Origin: Spirochaetaceae bacterium bin103
GTDB taxonomy: Bacteria > Spirochaetota > Spirochaetia > SZUA-6 > Bin103
Assembly: GCA_002238925.1 (NCBI GenBank)
Contig: MPNH01000017.1
Location: forward strand, 16,443 to 80,442
Direction of reading: 5' to 3'
DNA: 64,000 nt
Under the pieces are notes generated by a model that searched no databases, was not told where the DNA came from, and was given only the letters and a program-made list of their open reading frames with translations. The translations under genes were made by a program, and so were the position numbers. Below, piece after piece: positions 8,273-17,401 of the stretch; the first letter of the stretch is position 1, and each line of letters opens with the position of its first letter.

Positions 8273-8989
8273 TCAGCCGCCGAGTTGGGCGGCGAGGTCG
8301 CGGAAGTCGGCGGCGACCACGTCGAACGATTCGGTGGCGATCGGCTCCGGCGCCGCGGCGCGGCCGCGTTCGAGGGGGCGCGGCACCAGGGCGGTCCTCA
8401 GGCCCAGAGCCGCCGCCGCCTGCAGGTCGCCGGGGTGGGCGGCGACCATCATCGCTTCAGCCGGCTGCAGGCCGAGCAGTTGCACGCCGGTCAGGTAGGT
8501 CCGCGGGTCCGGCTTGTAGGCGCGGGCCAGCTCGGCGCCCAGGATGCAGTCCCAGGGCAGGCCGGCGTACCGGGCGAGGTTGGTCATCAACGCCACGTTG
8601 CCGTTGGACATGGCGGCAATGATGAAGCGTGCCTTGAGCCGCGCCAGTCCCGCGGGGGCGTCGGGCCACGGGTCGAGCCGGTGCCAGGCCAGGTTCAGCT
8701 CCGCCTTGGCGGAATCGGACACACCCTCGATCCCGAACTCGGCGAGCAGTTCCTCCAGGGCGAGGCGGTGCAGGCCGTCCAGGTTGGTCCACGGCAGCGC
8801 GGCGCTGCGCACCTTGTCCATGAACGGCCCGTACTTGCCGCGCCAGGCGTCGGCGAACGCCTGCCAGTCGGCGTCGATGCCGTAGAGCCGGCCGAACGCG
8901 GCGGCCTCCCGGATCACCGAACCGCGCCAGTCCACCACCGTCCCGAACACGTCGAACAGCAGCGCCTTGATGCCGAGTGCACGGCTCAA
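8273..8989 (-). CDS. Haloacid dehalogenase-like hydrolase (type II HAD)
   Basis: 238 residues from a TTG at 8989, which overlaps the stop of the methyltransferase gene as TTGA. This is the only start before the conserved N-terminus. HAD motif I is LLFDVFGTVVDW with nucleophile D13; motif II is AAMSNGN; motif III Lys lies in RAYKPDPRTY; and motif IV is MMVAAHPGDLQAA, the form seen in (S)-2-haloacid dehalogenases. The family hydrolyses halo-acids or phosphate esters. A much longer frame runs upstream through the methyltransferase and ATPase genes, but only this C-terminal part reads as protein. It is translationally coupled to the methyltransferase and is probably the last gene of the transporter operon. 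Confidence 0.85.
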   Translation of the reverse strand: MSRALGIKALLFDVFGTVVDWRGSVIREAAAFGRLYGIDADWQAFADAWRGKYGPFMDKVRSAALPWTNLDGLHRLALEELLAEFGIEGVSDSAKAELNLAWHRLDPWPDAPAGLARLKARFIIAAMSNGNVALMTNLARYAGLPWDCILGAELARAYKPDPRTYLTGVQLLGLQPAEAMMVAAHPGDLQAAAALGLRTALVPRPLERGRAAAPEPIATESFDVVAADFRDLAAQLGG

Positions 8990-9822
8990 GCCGGCAGCCT
9001 GCCGTACGCGGTGACGTGCGGCGGCAGCACGATAAGGCGCCCGGAGGCGGCGGCTTCTTTCTGCAACCGTTCGGTGAACGTGTCGATGTCGAGTTGTTCG
9101 GCGGTGGCGATGCCGTACGCCTCCATGAGCGGCAGCAGGCTGGCAAAGCCATGCCTGAGAAACTCGTAGCCGACCCAGTCCGGGCCGCCGCCCGCGGGCG
9201 CCTCCAGGTGCGACACCGGCGCGGGCAGTCCCGCGGCCACGAAGACACCGTACAACTCCAGTCCCATGCCGACGTTGGCCCCGGAGCGCCGAAACACCTC
9301 CAGGCCCCACTCCACGAGCTGGTTCATGAACGGGGTCGCCGGCGTCCGCACCGACTGGTACAGCACCAGTTCCGCCTCCTGGAAGGCGACGATGCCGCGC
9401 GGCCTCAGGTGGATTACCAACTGCCGCAACGCAGCTGCCGGGTCGGGCAGGTACATAAGTACCAGGCGCCCGATCAGCGCGTCGAAATCGTTCGGCAGAT
9501 CCACCTCGCGAGCGTCGCCGGCGATGAACGTTATGTTGTGATGTCCGGCCTGCCGCACCCGCGTCCGAGCGGTGTCCAGGATCTCCGGGTTCAGGTCGAC
9601 GCCCACCACCGACCCCTCCGGGCCCACCAGTTGCGCGGCCGCCATGGCCACGTCGCCGGCGCCGCTGCCGATGTCCAGCACCTTCATGCCGGTGTCGACG
9701 CCGGCGTTGCGCAGCATGCGCAGGGTCACCCGCTCGTACAGGTGGGACTGCTCGATGAGCCGCTCGGTCTCCGCGGCGCTGCGGCCCATCGTGTAGGCCG
9801 TACCGGCTGTATTTTCGTTCAA
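8986..9822 (-). CDS. Class I SAM-dependent methyltransferase
   Basis: 278 residues. SAM-binding motif I is VLDIGSGAGDVA (48-59); the acidic end of strand 2 is VVGVDLNPEIL; and motif IV region is FDALIGRLVLMYLPDP, typical of UbiE/Methyltransf_25-like enzymes. A C-terminal cap of about 130 residues is of unknown specificity. The stop of the oligopeptide ATPase gene lies 27 bp upstream and the dehalogenase start overlaps its own stop. It therefore appears to be read as part of the transporter operon, which may mean the transported compound is methylated after uptake; that is inference. The small-molecule substrate is unknown. Confidence 0.85.
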   Translation of the reverse strand: MNENTAGTAYTMGRSAAETERLIEQSHLYERVTLRMLRNAGVDTGMKVLDIGSGAGDVAMAAAQLVGPEGSVVGVDLNPEILDTARTRVRQAGHHNITFIAGDAREVDLPNDFDALIGRLVLMYLPDPAAALRQLVIHLRPRGIVAFQEAELVLYQSVRTPATPFMNQLVEWGLEVFRRSGANVGMGLELYGVFVAAGLPAPVSHLEAPAGGGPDWVGYEFLRHGFASLLPLMEAYGIATAEQLDIDTFTERLQKEAAASGRLIVLPPHVTAYGRLPA

Positions 9823-9849
9823 GGAATCTCCTCCGTGTGAGCCGGCGCC

Positions 9850-10890
9850 TTACGCGCCGGCGACGCCGGCCAGCTCCAGTTCCTCCGCGAAGTGGCAGGC
9901 CACGCGGTGGCCGTCGCCCAGTTCGCGCAGCGGCGGCGCCTCCACGGCACAGCGGTCCTGCGCGTAGCGGCAGCGCGGATGGAAGTAGCAGCCGGTGGGC
10001 GGGTTGGCCGGGTCGGCCACGTCGCCGGACAGGCGCACGCGGGCTCCCGCGCTGCGCAGCCGCGGGTCGGGCTTGGGCACCGCCGACAGCAGCGCCTCGG
10101 TGTAGGGGTGCTTCGGCATGGCGAACACGCGCGCGCGGCTGCCCACCTCCACCAGCTTGCCGACGTACATAACCGCCACCCGGTCGCTGATATAGTCCAC
10201 CACGCTCAGGTCGTGCGCCACGAACAGGTAGGTCAGGTCGAACTCGGCCTGCAGCTCCTGCAGCAGGTTGAGGATCTGCGCCTGCACCGACACATCCAGG
10301 GCGGACACCGCCTCGTCGGCGATCACCAGGCGCGGGTGCAGCGCCAGGGCGCGCGCCACCCCGATGCGCTGCCGCTCGCCGCCGCTGAACGCGTGCGGGT
10401 AGCGGCGGATGTACTCGGGGCGCAGTCCGACCCGGCGCAGCAGCTCGGCGACGCGCTGTTCCAGCTCCACGCCGCCGATGTTGTCGTGGCGGCGCAACGA
10501 CTCGCCGACGATCTGCAGCACCGTCTTGCGCGGGTTGAGGGAGGCGTACGGATCCTGGAAGATCATGCGGACAGCGCGCCGGTAGGGGCGCAGGCTGGCG
10601 CCCTGCAGCACGGTCAGGTCGGCGAACGAACCGTCCTCGTCGCGATAGCGGATGGCGCCGCCGGTGGGCTGGTAGATGCGCACCACGCAACGCCCGAGCG
10701 TGGTCTTGCCGCAACCCGACTCGCCGACCAGGGCCAGGGTCTCGCCGCTGTGCACGGTCAGGTCGACGCCGTCCACCGCCTTCACGTGGCCCACCACCCG
10801 GTGCAGCAGCCCGCGGGTAATGGGAAAGTGCATCTTGAGTTGCTCCAACTCAAGCAGCGGACGGGTAGCCGTTGGCGGTGACGAGGCCAT
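9850..10890 (-). CDS. Oligopeptide/dipeptide ABC transporter ATPase, OppF/DppF type
   Basis: 346 residues. Walker [10 protein letters not shown] is at about 56-64, signature [15 protein letters not shown] near the middle, Walker [14 protein letters not shown], and H-loop [10 protein letters not shown]. The C-terminal oligo_HPY extension has a Cys-rich [15 protein letters not shown] element, typical of Opp/Dpp ATPases. The start ATG overlaps the stop of the OppD-like gene by one base. It pairs with OppD to power import through the two permeases of this operon. These two are the only Opp-type ATPases in the window, so they could also serve the ATPase-less transporter operons at 32-63 kb. Confidence 0.92.
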   Translation of the reverse strand: MASSPPTATRPLLELEQLKMHFPITRGLLHRVVGHVKAVDGVDLTVHSGETLALVGESGCGKTTLGRCVVRIYQPTGGAIRYRDEDGSFADLTVLQGASLRPYRRAVRMIFQDPYASLNPRKTVLQIVGESLRRHDNIGGVELEQRVAELLRRVGLRPEYIRRYPHAFSGGERQRIGVARALALHPRLVIADEAVSALDVSVQAQILNLLQELQAEFDLTYLFVAHDLSVVDYISDRVAVMYVGKLVEVGSRARVFAMPKHPYTEALLSAVPKPDPRLRSAGARVRLSGDVADPANPPTGCYFHPRCRYAQDRCAVEAPPLRELGDGHRVACHFAEELELAGVAGA

Positions 10891-12041
10891 CAGCCCGCCG
10901 CTCCCTGGTCCGCGGCGCGCGGACCGGACGCTCCCTTACCCGGCGCCCGGGCGCCGGCTTCGCCGCCCGCCGTGCCGGCATGGCCGCCGGCATCGTCGCG
11001 CACTGCGCCGGAGCCGTCGGAGCCGCCGTACAGCAGGCAGCGCACCGTGGTGCCGGACTCCATTACCACGGCCGGCGGCGCCACCCGGTCGCACTCGCCG
11101 GGCATGAAGCTCTCGCAGCGCGGGTGAAAGGTGCAGCCGTCGGGCCGCGCGAACGGATGCGGCACCATGCCGCGGATCGCTTCGAGCGCGCCGCGCTGCG
11201 TGTCGCCGAACTTGGGAATGGACTGGTGCAGGGCGCGCGTGTAGGGGTGCTTGGGATCGTGGAAGATCGGATCCACCGCGGCCGTTTCCGCCACCTTGCC
11301 GAGGTACATCACCACCACGTCGTCGGCGATCTCCGCCACCACGCCGAGGTCGTGGGTGATGAACATCACGGTCATGTTGAGGTCGCGCTGCAGCTCCTTG
11401 ATCAAGTCGAGAATGGTGGCCTCGGTGGTCACGTCGAGGGCGGTGGTGGGTTCGTCGGCAATCAACAGGTTGGGGCGGCAGGACAGCGCCATGGCGATCA
11501 TCGCCCGCTGCCGCATGCCGCCCGAGAGCTGAAACACGTACGAGTCGAGACGCCTGCCGGCCTGCGGAATGCCCACCCGCTCCAGCAGCTCGGCGGCGCG
11601 GTCGCGTGCCTGCTCGGTGGTCATCGGCAGGTGCAGCCGAATCATCTCCACGATCTGGTTGCCGATGGTGTGCACCGGGCTCAGCGACGACATCGGCTCC
11701 TGGAAGATCATCGCGATCTCCTTGCCGCGGATGGCGCGAATCGCCTTGCCGGTGGGCGCCATGGCGGCCAGATCGACCACCTCTTCCGACTCGCGGTGCA
11801 GCAGGATCCGGCCCTCCACAATGCGTCCCGGGCGGTCGACGATCTGCAGAATGGAGCGTGCCGTCACCGACTTGCCGCAGCCGGACTCGCCCACCACGCA
11901 CACCGTCTTGCCGCGCGCGATCGGGAAGTCCGCCCCGTCCACCGCCTTCACCACTCCCTCGTCGGTGAAGAAGTGGGTCTTCAGGCCTTTTATCTCCAAC
12001 AGCAGATCGCGCCCGCCGCCGCCAGGCATCGGTGCGCTCAC
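10890..12041 (-). CDS. Oligopeptide/dipeptide ABC transporter ATPase, OppD/DppD type
   Basis: 383 residues from GTG 12041, which overlaps the permease stop as GTGA; ATG 12029 is an alternative. Walker [10 protein letters not shown] is at about 51-59, Q-loop [12 protein letters not shown], signature [16 protein letters not shown], Walker [15 protein letters not shown] and H-loop FITHDLGVV. An oligo_HPY segment ([16 protein letters not shown]) follows. The last 50 or so residues are Gly/Ala/Arg-rich low complexity, longer than in most relatives. It couples ATP hydrolysis to uptake together with the OppF-like partner and the two permeases upstream in the operon. Confidence 0.92.
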   Translation of the reverse strand: MSAPMPGGGGRDLLLEIKGLKTHFFTDEGVVKAVDGADFPIARGKTVCVVGESGCGKSVTARSILQIVDRPGRIVEGRILLHRESEEVVDLAAMAPTGKAIRAIRGKEIAMIFQEPMSSLSPVHTIGNQIVEMIRLHLPMTTEQARDRAAELLERVGIPQAGRRLDSYVFQLSGGMRQRAMIAMALSCRPNLLIADEPTTALDVTTEATILDLIKELQRDLNMTVMFITHDLGVVAEIADDVVVMYLGKVAETAAVDPIFHDPKHPYTRALHQSIPKFGDTQRGALEAIRGMVPHPFARPDGCTFHPRCESFMPGECDRVAPPAVVMESGTTVRCLLYGGSDGSGAVRDDAGGHAGTAGGEAGARAPGKGASGPRAADQGAAG

Positions 12042-13183
12042 TTGTAGGGGTCCGCCGCATCCCGGATGCCGTCGCCCAGAAAGTTGAATGCCAGCACCGC
12101 CACGATCACCGCCGCGCCGGGCAGGAACAGCCACGGCGAGGTAACCAGTACGCGCACGTTCTGCGCCTCCTTGAGCAGCACCCCCCAGCTCACCACCGGC
12201 GGGCGCAGGCCGATGCCGAGAAAACTAAGCGCGGTCTCGGCAATGATCATCTGCGGAATTGCCAGGGTGAGGGTGGCGATGATATGGCTCATGAACGACG
12301 GCACCATGTGGCTGAGAATCACCTGCAGTTCGCTGCACCCGTCCAGCTTGGCGGCGATCACGAAGTCTTCGGTCTTGAGCGAGAAGAACTTGCCGCGCAC
12401 CGCCTGCGCCAACCAGGTCCAGCCAATTACCGACAGGATGATGGTAATCATGAAGTAGACCAGCACCGGCGACCAGAAGTCCGGGATCGCCGCCGCCAGC
12501 CCCATCCACAGCGGGATGGTCGGCATCGAGCGCAGAATCTCCATCACCCGCTGTATCAACAGGTCGACGGTGCCGCCAAAATAGCCGGACACGCCGCCGA
12601 GCAGCACGCCGAGCACCAGGCTCAGCGTGACCCCGACCAGGCCCACGGTCATCGAGATGCGGGTACCGTATATGATGCGGCTGAACAGGTCGCGTCCGAG
12701 CCGGTCCGCGCCGAGCGGGTAAAACGGCGCGCTCTGATCGACCGGACCGATCAGGTGGCGTTGCAGCGGGATCAGCCCCCACAGCTTGTAGGGCTCGCTC
12801 TTGGCGAGCAGGCGTAGGTCGATGCGCTGACTCTCGTCGACGCCGAAGGTGCGCTGCAGCGACAGCATATCGACTTCGGCGGTGTAGCCGTACACGTACA
12901 GCCCGTACCGCGTGCCCGTGTCGGTCTGCTCGATGAGCCGGAGCCGCTGCGGCGGTGCGTAGGCGAGGTTGGAGATCATCCGGTCGGTGGAAAACGGAGC
13001 CAGGAACTCGGCGAACGCCGCCACCAGGTACACCAGGATCACCACCACCCCGCTTACCAAGGCCAGCTTGTGCTTGCGGAAGCGCCACCAGATCAGCCGC
13101 CATTGGCTGGCGAGCTGCACGGTTGCGGCGGTGTCGGTGGACGATTCGGCGGCGGCGGGAACCGCGGCGGCGGGGGCGGCCAT
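12038..13183 (-). CDS. ABC transporter permease, OppC/DppC type
   Basis: 381 residues, longer than usual (about 300), because an insert of about 80 residues between the first membrane helix (ALVSGVVVILVYLVAAFAEF) and the PLGADRLGRDLFSR motif forms a large periplasmic loop. The BPD_transp_1 core follows, with several helices and the EAA-like cytoplasmic loop near SELQVILSHMVPSF. The C-terminal signature SFLGIGLRPPVVSWGVLL and FNFLGDGIRDAADP end is typical of OppC. The start ATG overlaps the OppB stop (TGATG) and its stop overlaps the OppD start (GTGA), so translation is coupled. Confidence 0.9.
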   Translation of the reverse strand: MAAPAAAVPAAAESSTDTAATVQLASQWRLIWWRFRKHKLALVSGVVVILVYLVAAFAEFLAPFSTDRMISNLAYAPPQRLRLIEQTDTGTRYGLYVYGYTAEVDMLSLQRTFGVDESQRIDLRLLAKSEPYKLWGLIPLQRHLIGPVDQSAPFYPLGADRLGRDLFSRIIYGTRISMTVGLVGVTLSLVLGVLLGGVSGYFGGTVDLLIQRVMEILRSMPTIPLWMGLAAAIPDFWSPVLVYFMITIILSVIGWTWLAQAVRGKFFSLKTEDFVIAAKLDGCSELQVILSHMVPSFMSHIIATLTLAIPQMIIAETALSFLGIGLRPPVVSWGVLLKEAQNVRVLVTSPWLFLPGAAVIVAVLAFNFLGDGIRDAADPYK

Positions 13184-14166
13184 CAGGTGAACCGGATGCG
13201 CGGGTCGACGAGGGCCAGCAGCACGTCGGAAATCAGCGTGCCAATCACCGTGAGCCCGCTCAGCATCATGATGAAGCTGGCCGCCAGGTACATGTCCTGT
13301 CCGAGCAGCGAGCGCAACAGCATCGGCCCGGTGGTCGGCAGGCTCATTACCACCGAAACAATGGTGGCCCCCGACACCAGTTGCGGCAGCATCCAGCCGA
13401 CGGTGGCCACGAACGGGATCAGCGCCAGCCGCACCGGGTACTTGAGCAGCAGGCTCAACTCGGACAGCCCCTTGGCGCGCGCCGCCGCCACGTATGGCTT
13501 GAGCAGCTCATCGAGCAGGTTGGCGCGCACAATGCGGATCAGCGACGCCGTGCCCGCCAGCCCGACCGCCAGCATCGGCATCCACAGGTTCGACAGCAGG
13601 TCGGCCACGCGCGCCCAGCTCCACTCCGCGCGGGCGAAGTCGGGCGAGAAGAAGCCGCCGATGCTGGTCCCGAAATAGCGAAACCCGATGTACATCAGGA
13701 TCAGGGCAAACAGGAAGCTGGGCACCGCCAGCCCCAGGAATCCGAGCGAGGTGGCGATGTAGTCGCCGACGGAGTATTGCCGCACCGCGGAGAAGATGCC
13801 GATCGGCACCGACACCACGCACACGAAGATAAACGCGCTGGCGGTCAGGACCAGCGTCAGGCCGAGCCGCTCCCACATCAGCGGCGCCACCGGCCGGTTC
13901 CAGATGAACGACTCGCCGAAATCACCGCGCAGCAGGATCCCGGAAATCCACTTCCAGTACTGCACCATGATCGGCTGATTGAGCCCGTAGCGCTCCTCGA
14001 TGGCGCGGATAGCCGACTCGTTGACGCTGGCCGACTCCATCATCTCCGCCGCCACCGTGTCGGCAAACGTGCCCGGCGGCAGCTGGATGAGCAGAAACGA
14101 GATGAACGAGATCACCAGCAGCGCCGGGATCGCATACAGAACGCGTCTAATGAAGTAGCGGCCCAT
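13183..14166 (-). CDS. ABC transporter permease, OppB/DppB type
   Basis: 327 residues with six predicted helices. The N-terminus MGRYFIRRVLYAIPALLVIS is the conserved OppB/DppB start, and LLRGDFGESF, the EAA region AARAKGLSEL and the end LVDPRIRFT are family hallmarks. It forms the membrane channel with the OppC-like partner, which overlaps it. A GC-rich hairpin (14183-14230) separates it from the binding-protein gene upstream, which would lower its expression relative to the binding protein. Confidence 0.92.
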   Translation of the reverse strand: MGRYFIRRVLYAIPALLVISFISFLLIQLPPGTFADTVAAEMMESASVNESAIRAIEERYGLNQPIMVQYWKWISGILLRGDFGESFIWNRPVAPLMWERLGLTLVLTASAFIFVCVVSVPIGIFSAVRQYSVGDYIATSLGFLGLAVPSFLFALILMYIGFRYFGTSIGGFFSPDFARAEWSWARVADLLSNLWMPMLAVGLAGTASLIRIVRANLLDELLKPYVAAARAKGLSELSLLLKYPVRLALIPFVATVGWMLPQLVSGATIVSVVMSLPTTGPMLLRSLLGQDMYLAASFIMMLSGLTVIGTLISDVLLALVDPRIRFT

Positions 14167-14182
14167 CGCCCCTCAAACAACT

Positions 14183-14230
14183 CCAGGGCCCCCGCCAGGC
14201 TTCCCTGCGGAAGCCCGGGGAGAGCCCTGG
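14183..14230 (-). terminator. Intercistronic hairpin between binding protein and permease genes
   Basis: On the transcribed strand a 7-bp stem (CCAGGGC/GCCCTGG) encloses a second 7-bp stem (GGCTTCC/GGAAGCC). No long U-run follows, so it may act as an attenuator or an mRNA end protector rather than a full terminator. Confidence 0.55.
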
Positions 14231-14259
14231 ACAACAATCAACCAGGTAACCCTCAGGTT

Positions 14260-16212
14260 CTAGTCGAAGTAGAACTGCTCGACGCCGACCGGCGAGTCGC
14301 TCGGGTAGGACCAGCTCAGGATCAGCCTGTCCGGCAGGTTGCGGAAGTTGTTCTTGGCGATGGTGATGGTGGGAATCGGGAACATCACGCCGATAACGTG
14401 GAAGTCGTCGGCGGTGATCGCCAAAATCTCCCGCATCAGCCGCTCCTGCTCTTCCTGCGTCGAGGCCGCGTTGAACTCGTCGTAGAGCTGATACTGGCGC
14501 TGCACCGACTCCGGCGGCACCATCGCTTCCGGCGCGTCCGGGTTGTCATACCACAGCGCCCAGCGGGTGGCGTGCTCGGACTCGAACGGACTCGTCGGCA
14601 GGTAGATGCGCGGGTTCAGGAACAGGTCGCCGCGCGTGCCGCCGTCGCCGGACCACAACACCACGTCGTGCTCGTTGGCGAAGATCTGCGTCATGTGCAA
14701 CGAGCGCTCCACCTCGCTGAACTGGGCGTCGATGCCTACCGCACGCCAGTTGTTGGCGATCAGCTCGCCGGGATCGACGAAGCCCGCGATCACCTCAAAG
14801 GCGATACGGATCGGCTTGCCGTCCGGTCCGAGCCGGATGCCGCCGCCGTCGCGCTCCGCGTAGCCGGCCTCATCCAGGTACTGGTTGGCCAAGTCGACGT
14901 TGTACTCGGTGTACTGCTTGGCCATCTCGTCGGTGTACAGCCCGGAGCTGCGCAACGGACTGATGTTGGCAATCTCGCCGACGCCGCTGTACACGGTGTC
15001 GATGATCGCCTGCCGGTCGATGGCGTGCGACAGGCCGATGCGGAAGTCCTTGTTCTGGAACACCTCGCGCTTCACCGGGTCGGGATGCGTCAGGTTGAGC
15101 TTGATGGCGATCTCGTTGGCATAGGTGAAGTCGGTCGGGATGATGCGGTAGTCGCCCTTGTCACGGTTCTCGACGATCAGCGGGCGGAACTTGGGTGCGT
15201 TCAGGTGGCGCCACTCCATGTCGATCTGGCCGTTGGCGGCCGCCAGGGCCACCGCGTCCTGATCCTCATACAGCGTGTATTCCTGGTAGTCGATGTAGGG
15301 GAGCTGGTTGCCCGCCGTGTCCACCTTCCAGTAGTAGGGGTTGCGCTCGTACAGCAGCGCGGTAGTGGTCTGCTGCGGGCCGATGGTGATCACGTAGGGA
15401 CCGATAATCGGGAACTCGGGATTGTAGCGCGGATCGGCGGTGGAGCCGTGCGAGTTGAAGAATCCGCCCTTGACGCCCATCAGCTCGGGCCAGCTCGTGA
15501 CCCCCGCCTCGGCGACCAGGTCGGCCAGGTTGGAGGTGTTGTACTTCGGGTGGAACTGCTCCAGGTAGTGCTTGGGATAGCGCACCGGCTCGCCATTCGC
15601 CTCGCCCGTGCACAGGTGCAGCAGGAACAGGCCGTTGGGCTTGATAAACTTGATCTTGACGGTGGTGTCGTCGATCTTCTCGGCGCTGAACGGCTGGCCG
15701 CCGGCCATGAACCGCTTGCTCGGCGCGTACTTGAGCCCGTACTCCTCGTTGGCCACCAGGTCCTCGGCCCAGAACATCACGTCGTCGGCCGTGAACGGGG
15801 CGCCGTCCGACCACTTCATGCCGGGGCGCAGGTAGAAGGTGTACTCGGTGGCGTCGGAGTTGACTTCGATCTTGTTGGCCGCGTTCAGCACCCAACCGGT
15901 CATGTCGATCTTCCAGCGCACCAGCCCGTCATGGTGGGTTGCCTGGCGATTGACCAGTCCCAGGTCGGCGATGGTACGCATGCCCTGGCGCCAGGTGCCG
16001 CCATACTTGCCGATGCTCTCCACCGGCGTGATCACCAGCGGATCGTCAGGCAGGCGCTCCTCGACCGGCGGCAGGTCGCCCGAGGCTACTCGGGCAGCCA
16101 GCATCGGGGCCTCCTGGTAGTCCGCCCACAGCGGCACACCGGCGAGCCCGATGACGAGTGCGAGAACCCCGGCGCCGAGATTCCTGAATTGCGCGTTACG
16201 TTGCAGCTTCAC
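14260..16212 (-). CDS. ABC transporter solute-binding protein, family 5 (peptide/opine type)
   Basis: 650 residues, long for SBP_bac_5. The start is GTG 16212, preceded by AGGAGGAA at ideal distance. A signal peptide covers about 1-30 (GAGVLALVIGLAGVPLWA) with no lipobox Cys. The mature start carries a SIGKYGGTWRQG motif and later YTFYLRPGMKWSDGAPFTADD, the classic family-5 signature. The variant with APMLAARVASGDLPPVEERL after the signal is a known subgroup in bacteria that import larger or unusual substrates. It captures substrate in the periplasm for the four downstream transporter subunits and is the first gene of the operon. The ligand is unknown. Confidence 0.92.
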   Translation of the reverse strand: MKLQRNAQFRNLGAGVLALVIGLAGVPLWADYQEAPMLAARVASGDLPPVEERLPDDPLVITPVESIGKYGGTWRQGMRTIADLGLVNRQATHHDGLVRWKIDMTGWVLNAANKIEVNSDATEYTFYLRPGMKWSDGAPFTADDVMFWAEDLVANEEYGLKYAPSKRFMAGGQPFSAEKIDDTTVKIKFIKPNGLFLLHLCTGEANGEPVRYPKHYLEQFHPKYNTSNLADLVAEAGVTSWPELMGVKGGFFNSHGSTADPRYNPEFPIIGPYVITIGPQQTTTALLYERNPYYWKVDTAGNQLPYIDYQEYTLYEDQDAVALAAANGQIDMEWRHLNAPKFRPLIVENRDKGDYRIIPTDFTYANEIAIKLNLTHPDPVKREVFQNKDFRIGLSHAIDRQAIIDTVYSGVGEIANISPLRSSGLYTDEMAKQYTEYNVDLANQYLDEAGYAERDGGGIRLGPDGKPIRIAFEVIAGFVDPGELIANNWRAVGIDAQFSEVERSLHMTQIFANEHDVVLWSGDGGTRGDLFLNPRIYLPTSPFESEHATRWALWYDNPDAPEAMVPPESVQRQYQLYDEFNAASTQEEQERLMREILAITADDFHVIGVMFPIPTITIAKNNFRNLPDRLILSWSYPSDSPVGVEQFYFD

Positions 16213-16251
16213 ATTTCCTCCTTGGAAAATAGCAATTGCGCTTGTTGATTT

Positions 16252-16275
16252 CGCCGCACCGGACCCGGTGCGGCG
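16252..16275. promoter_or_regulatory. Perfect 11-bp inverted repeat upstream of the transporter operon
   Basis: CGCCGCACCGG - AC - CCGGTGCGGCG is a perfect palindrome 40 bp upstream of the binding-protein start, in the divergent gap with the dehydrogenase at 16409. It could be a regulator operator or a 5'-leader hairpin; the sequence alone does not decide. Confidence 0.5.
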
Positions 16276-16408
16276 CGAACATCATCGTACTCACACCACC
16301 GCCTGCCGTCAAACCGCCGGCGCGGCTGCGGGCGGCTGCGGGCGGCCACGGCGGCTGCCGCGGACCGATGAGCAGGGTGGCGCGGCGGTGTGGTACCGTG
16401 GGAGAGAC

Positions 16409-17393
16409 GTGATCCAAATCGTGAAACCGGAGGGGGTCGGGAACATCCAGTTGCAGGAGGCGCCGATCCCGGACATCGGCCCGCGACAGGTGCTGGTGCG
16501 TACCGAGGCGACGCTGATCAGCCGCGGCTCGGAACTGTTTCGGCGCTACGTGAAGGAAGAGGCGGTGCCGCAGCGCATCATGGGCTACTCGCTGGCCGGC
16601 ACCGTGGAGCGGGTGGGAGCGGCTGTCGGCGAGTACCGCGCCGGGCAGCGGGTGTTCGTGACCGCACCGCACGCCCAGTACGCGGTAGGCGACGCCGACT
16701 CCACCGATGCCCGCCTGGTGCCGCTGCCGGCGGGCGTGACCAGCGAGCAGGCCACCTTCATGCGGCTTGCTACCGAGGCCACGGCGTGGGCCGCGTCGTC
16801 GGGCGCCAGCCAAGGCAACACCATCGTGATCCTCGGCCAGGGCGTGGTGGGCAGCCTGATGCTGCAGATCCTGCGCGGCTGCCAGCCGGAACGCATCGTG
16901 ACCGTCGACCCGCTGCCGCTGCGCCAGCGGCTGTCCCGCGAACTGGGCGCCGACCTGGTGATCGACCCCGCGCAGGACGATCCGGTCGTGGCGATTGGGG
17001 AGCTGACCGGCGGGGCGGGCGCCGGCCTGGTGGTGGGCTGCGGCCGTGGTGGTGGACGGCGTCGGCGGCTACGACGGCGTGCGCTCGTTCGAGCAGGCGC
17101 AGCACATGGTGCGCCGCCGCGGCACCCTGCAGTTGATCGCCGCCTACCAGCAGCGCCCGCTGCCGCTGGACAGCGCCAGGATCATGCACCGCCGCCTGGT
17201 GGCCGGCATCCTGGTGGACGAGCCGCTGTCGCAGATCGCGCTGCGCGCCGCGGCCATGATCGCGAGCGGCCGGATTCAGGCCGACCGCATGATCACCCAC
17301 CGCTTCCTCTACACGCGCGCCAAGGAAGCCTACGACTTCCTGTGGAATTCGCCGCAAGAAGCCCTCGGCGTCCTCCTGACCTGGCGTGAATAG
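16409..17393 (+). pseudogene. Zinc-type alcohol dehydrogenase/threonine dehydrogenase-like gene with an internal frameshift
   Basis: The first part, from GTG 16409 (GGGAGA upstream), reads as the N-terminal GroES-like half and cofactor domain of a medium-chain dehydrogenase (EATLISRGSELFRRYV, MGYSLAGTVERVGAAVGEY, VILGQGVVGSLMLQILRG). Around 17020-17046 the reading moves to the +1 frame, where VVVDGVGGYDGVRSFEQAQ through to a C-terminus at 17393 continues the same family. In the first frame the sequence turns into Arg-rich noise. Together the halves make about 325 residues, near normal length. Either the gene is broken or a base is missing or extra in the assembly in a G-rich run. The first Cys of the catalytic zinc site is replaced (LISRGSE), as in bi-domain oxidoreductase relatives. 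Confidence 0.7.
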
Positions 17394-17401
17394 CGACAAG
17401 A

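Noticed and set aside
8990..10714. Long minus-strand open frame extending the dehalogenase upstream over the methyltransferase and ATPase genes
   Set aside because: The upstream part is Arg/Pro/Gly noise in a different frame from two well-supported genes; only the part from 8989 is real.
12955..16248. 1,097-codon plus-strand open frame
   Set aside because: It runs antisense to the permease and binding-protein genes and is His/Gln/Arg-rich without domains. Long antisense frames are expected at this GC content.
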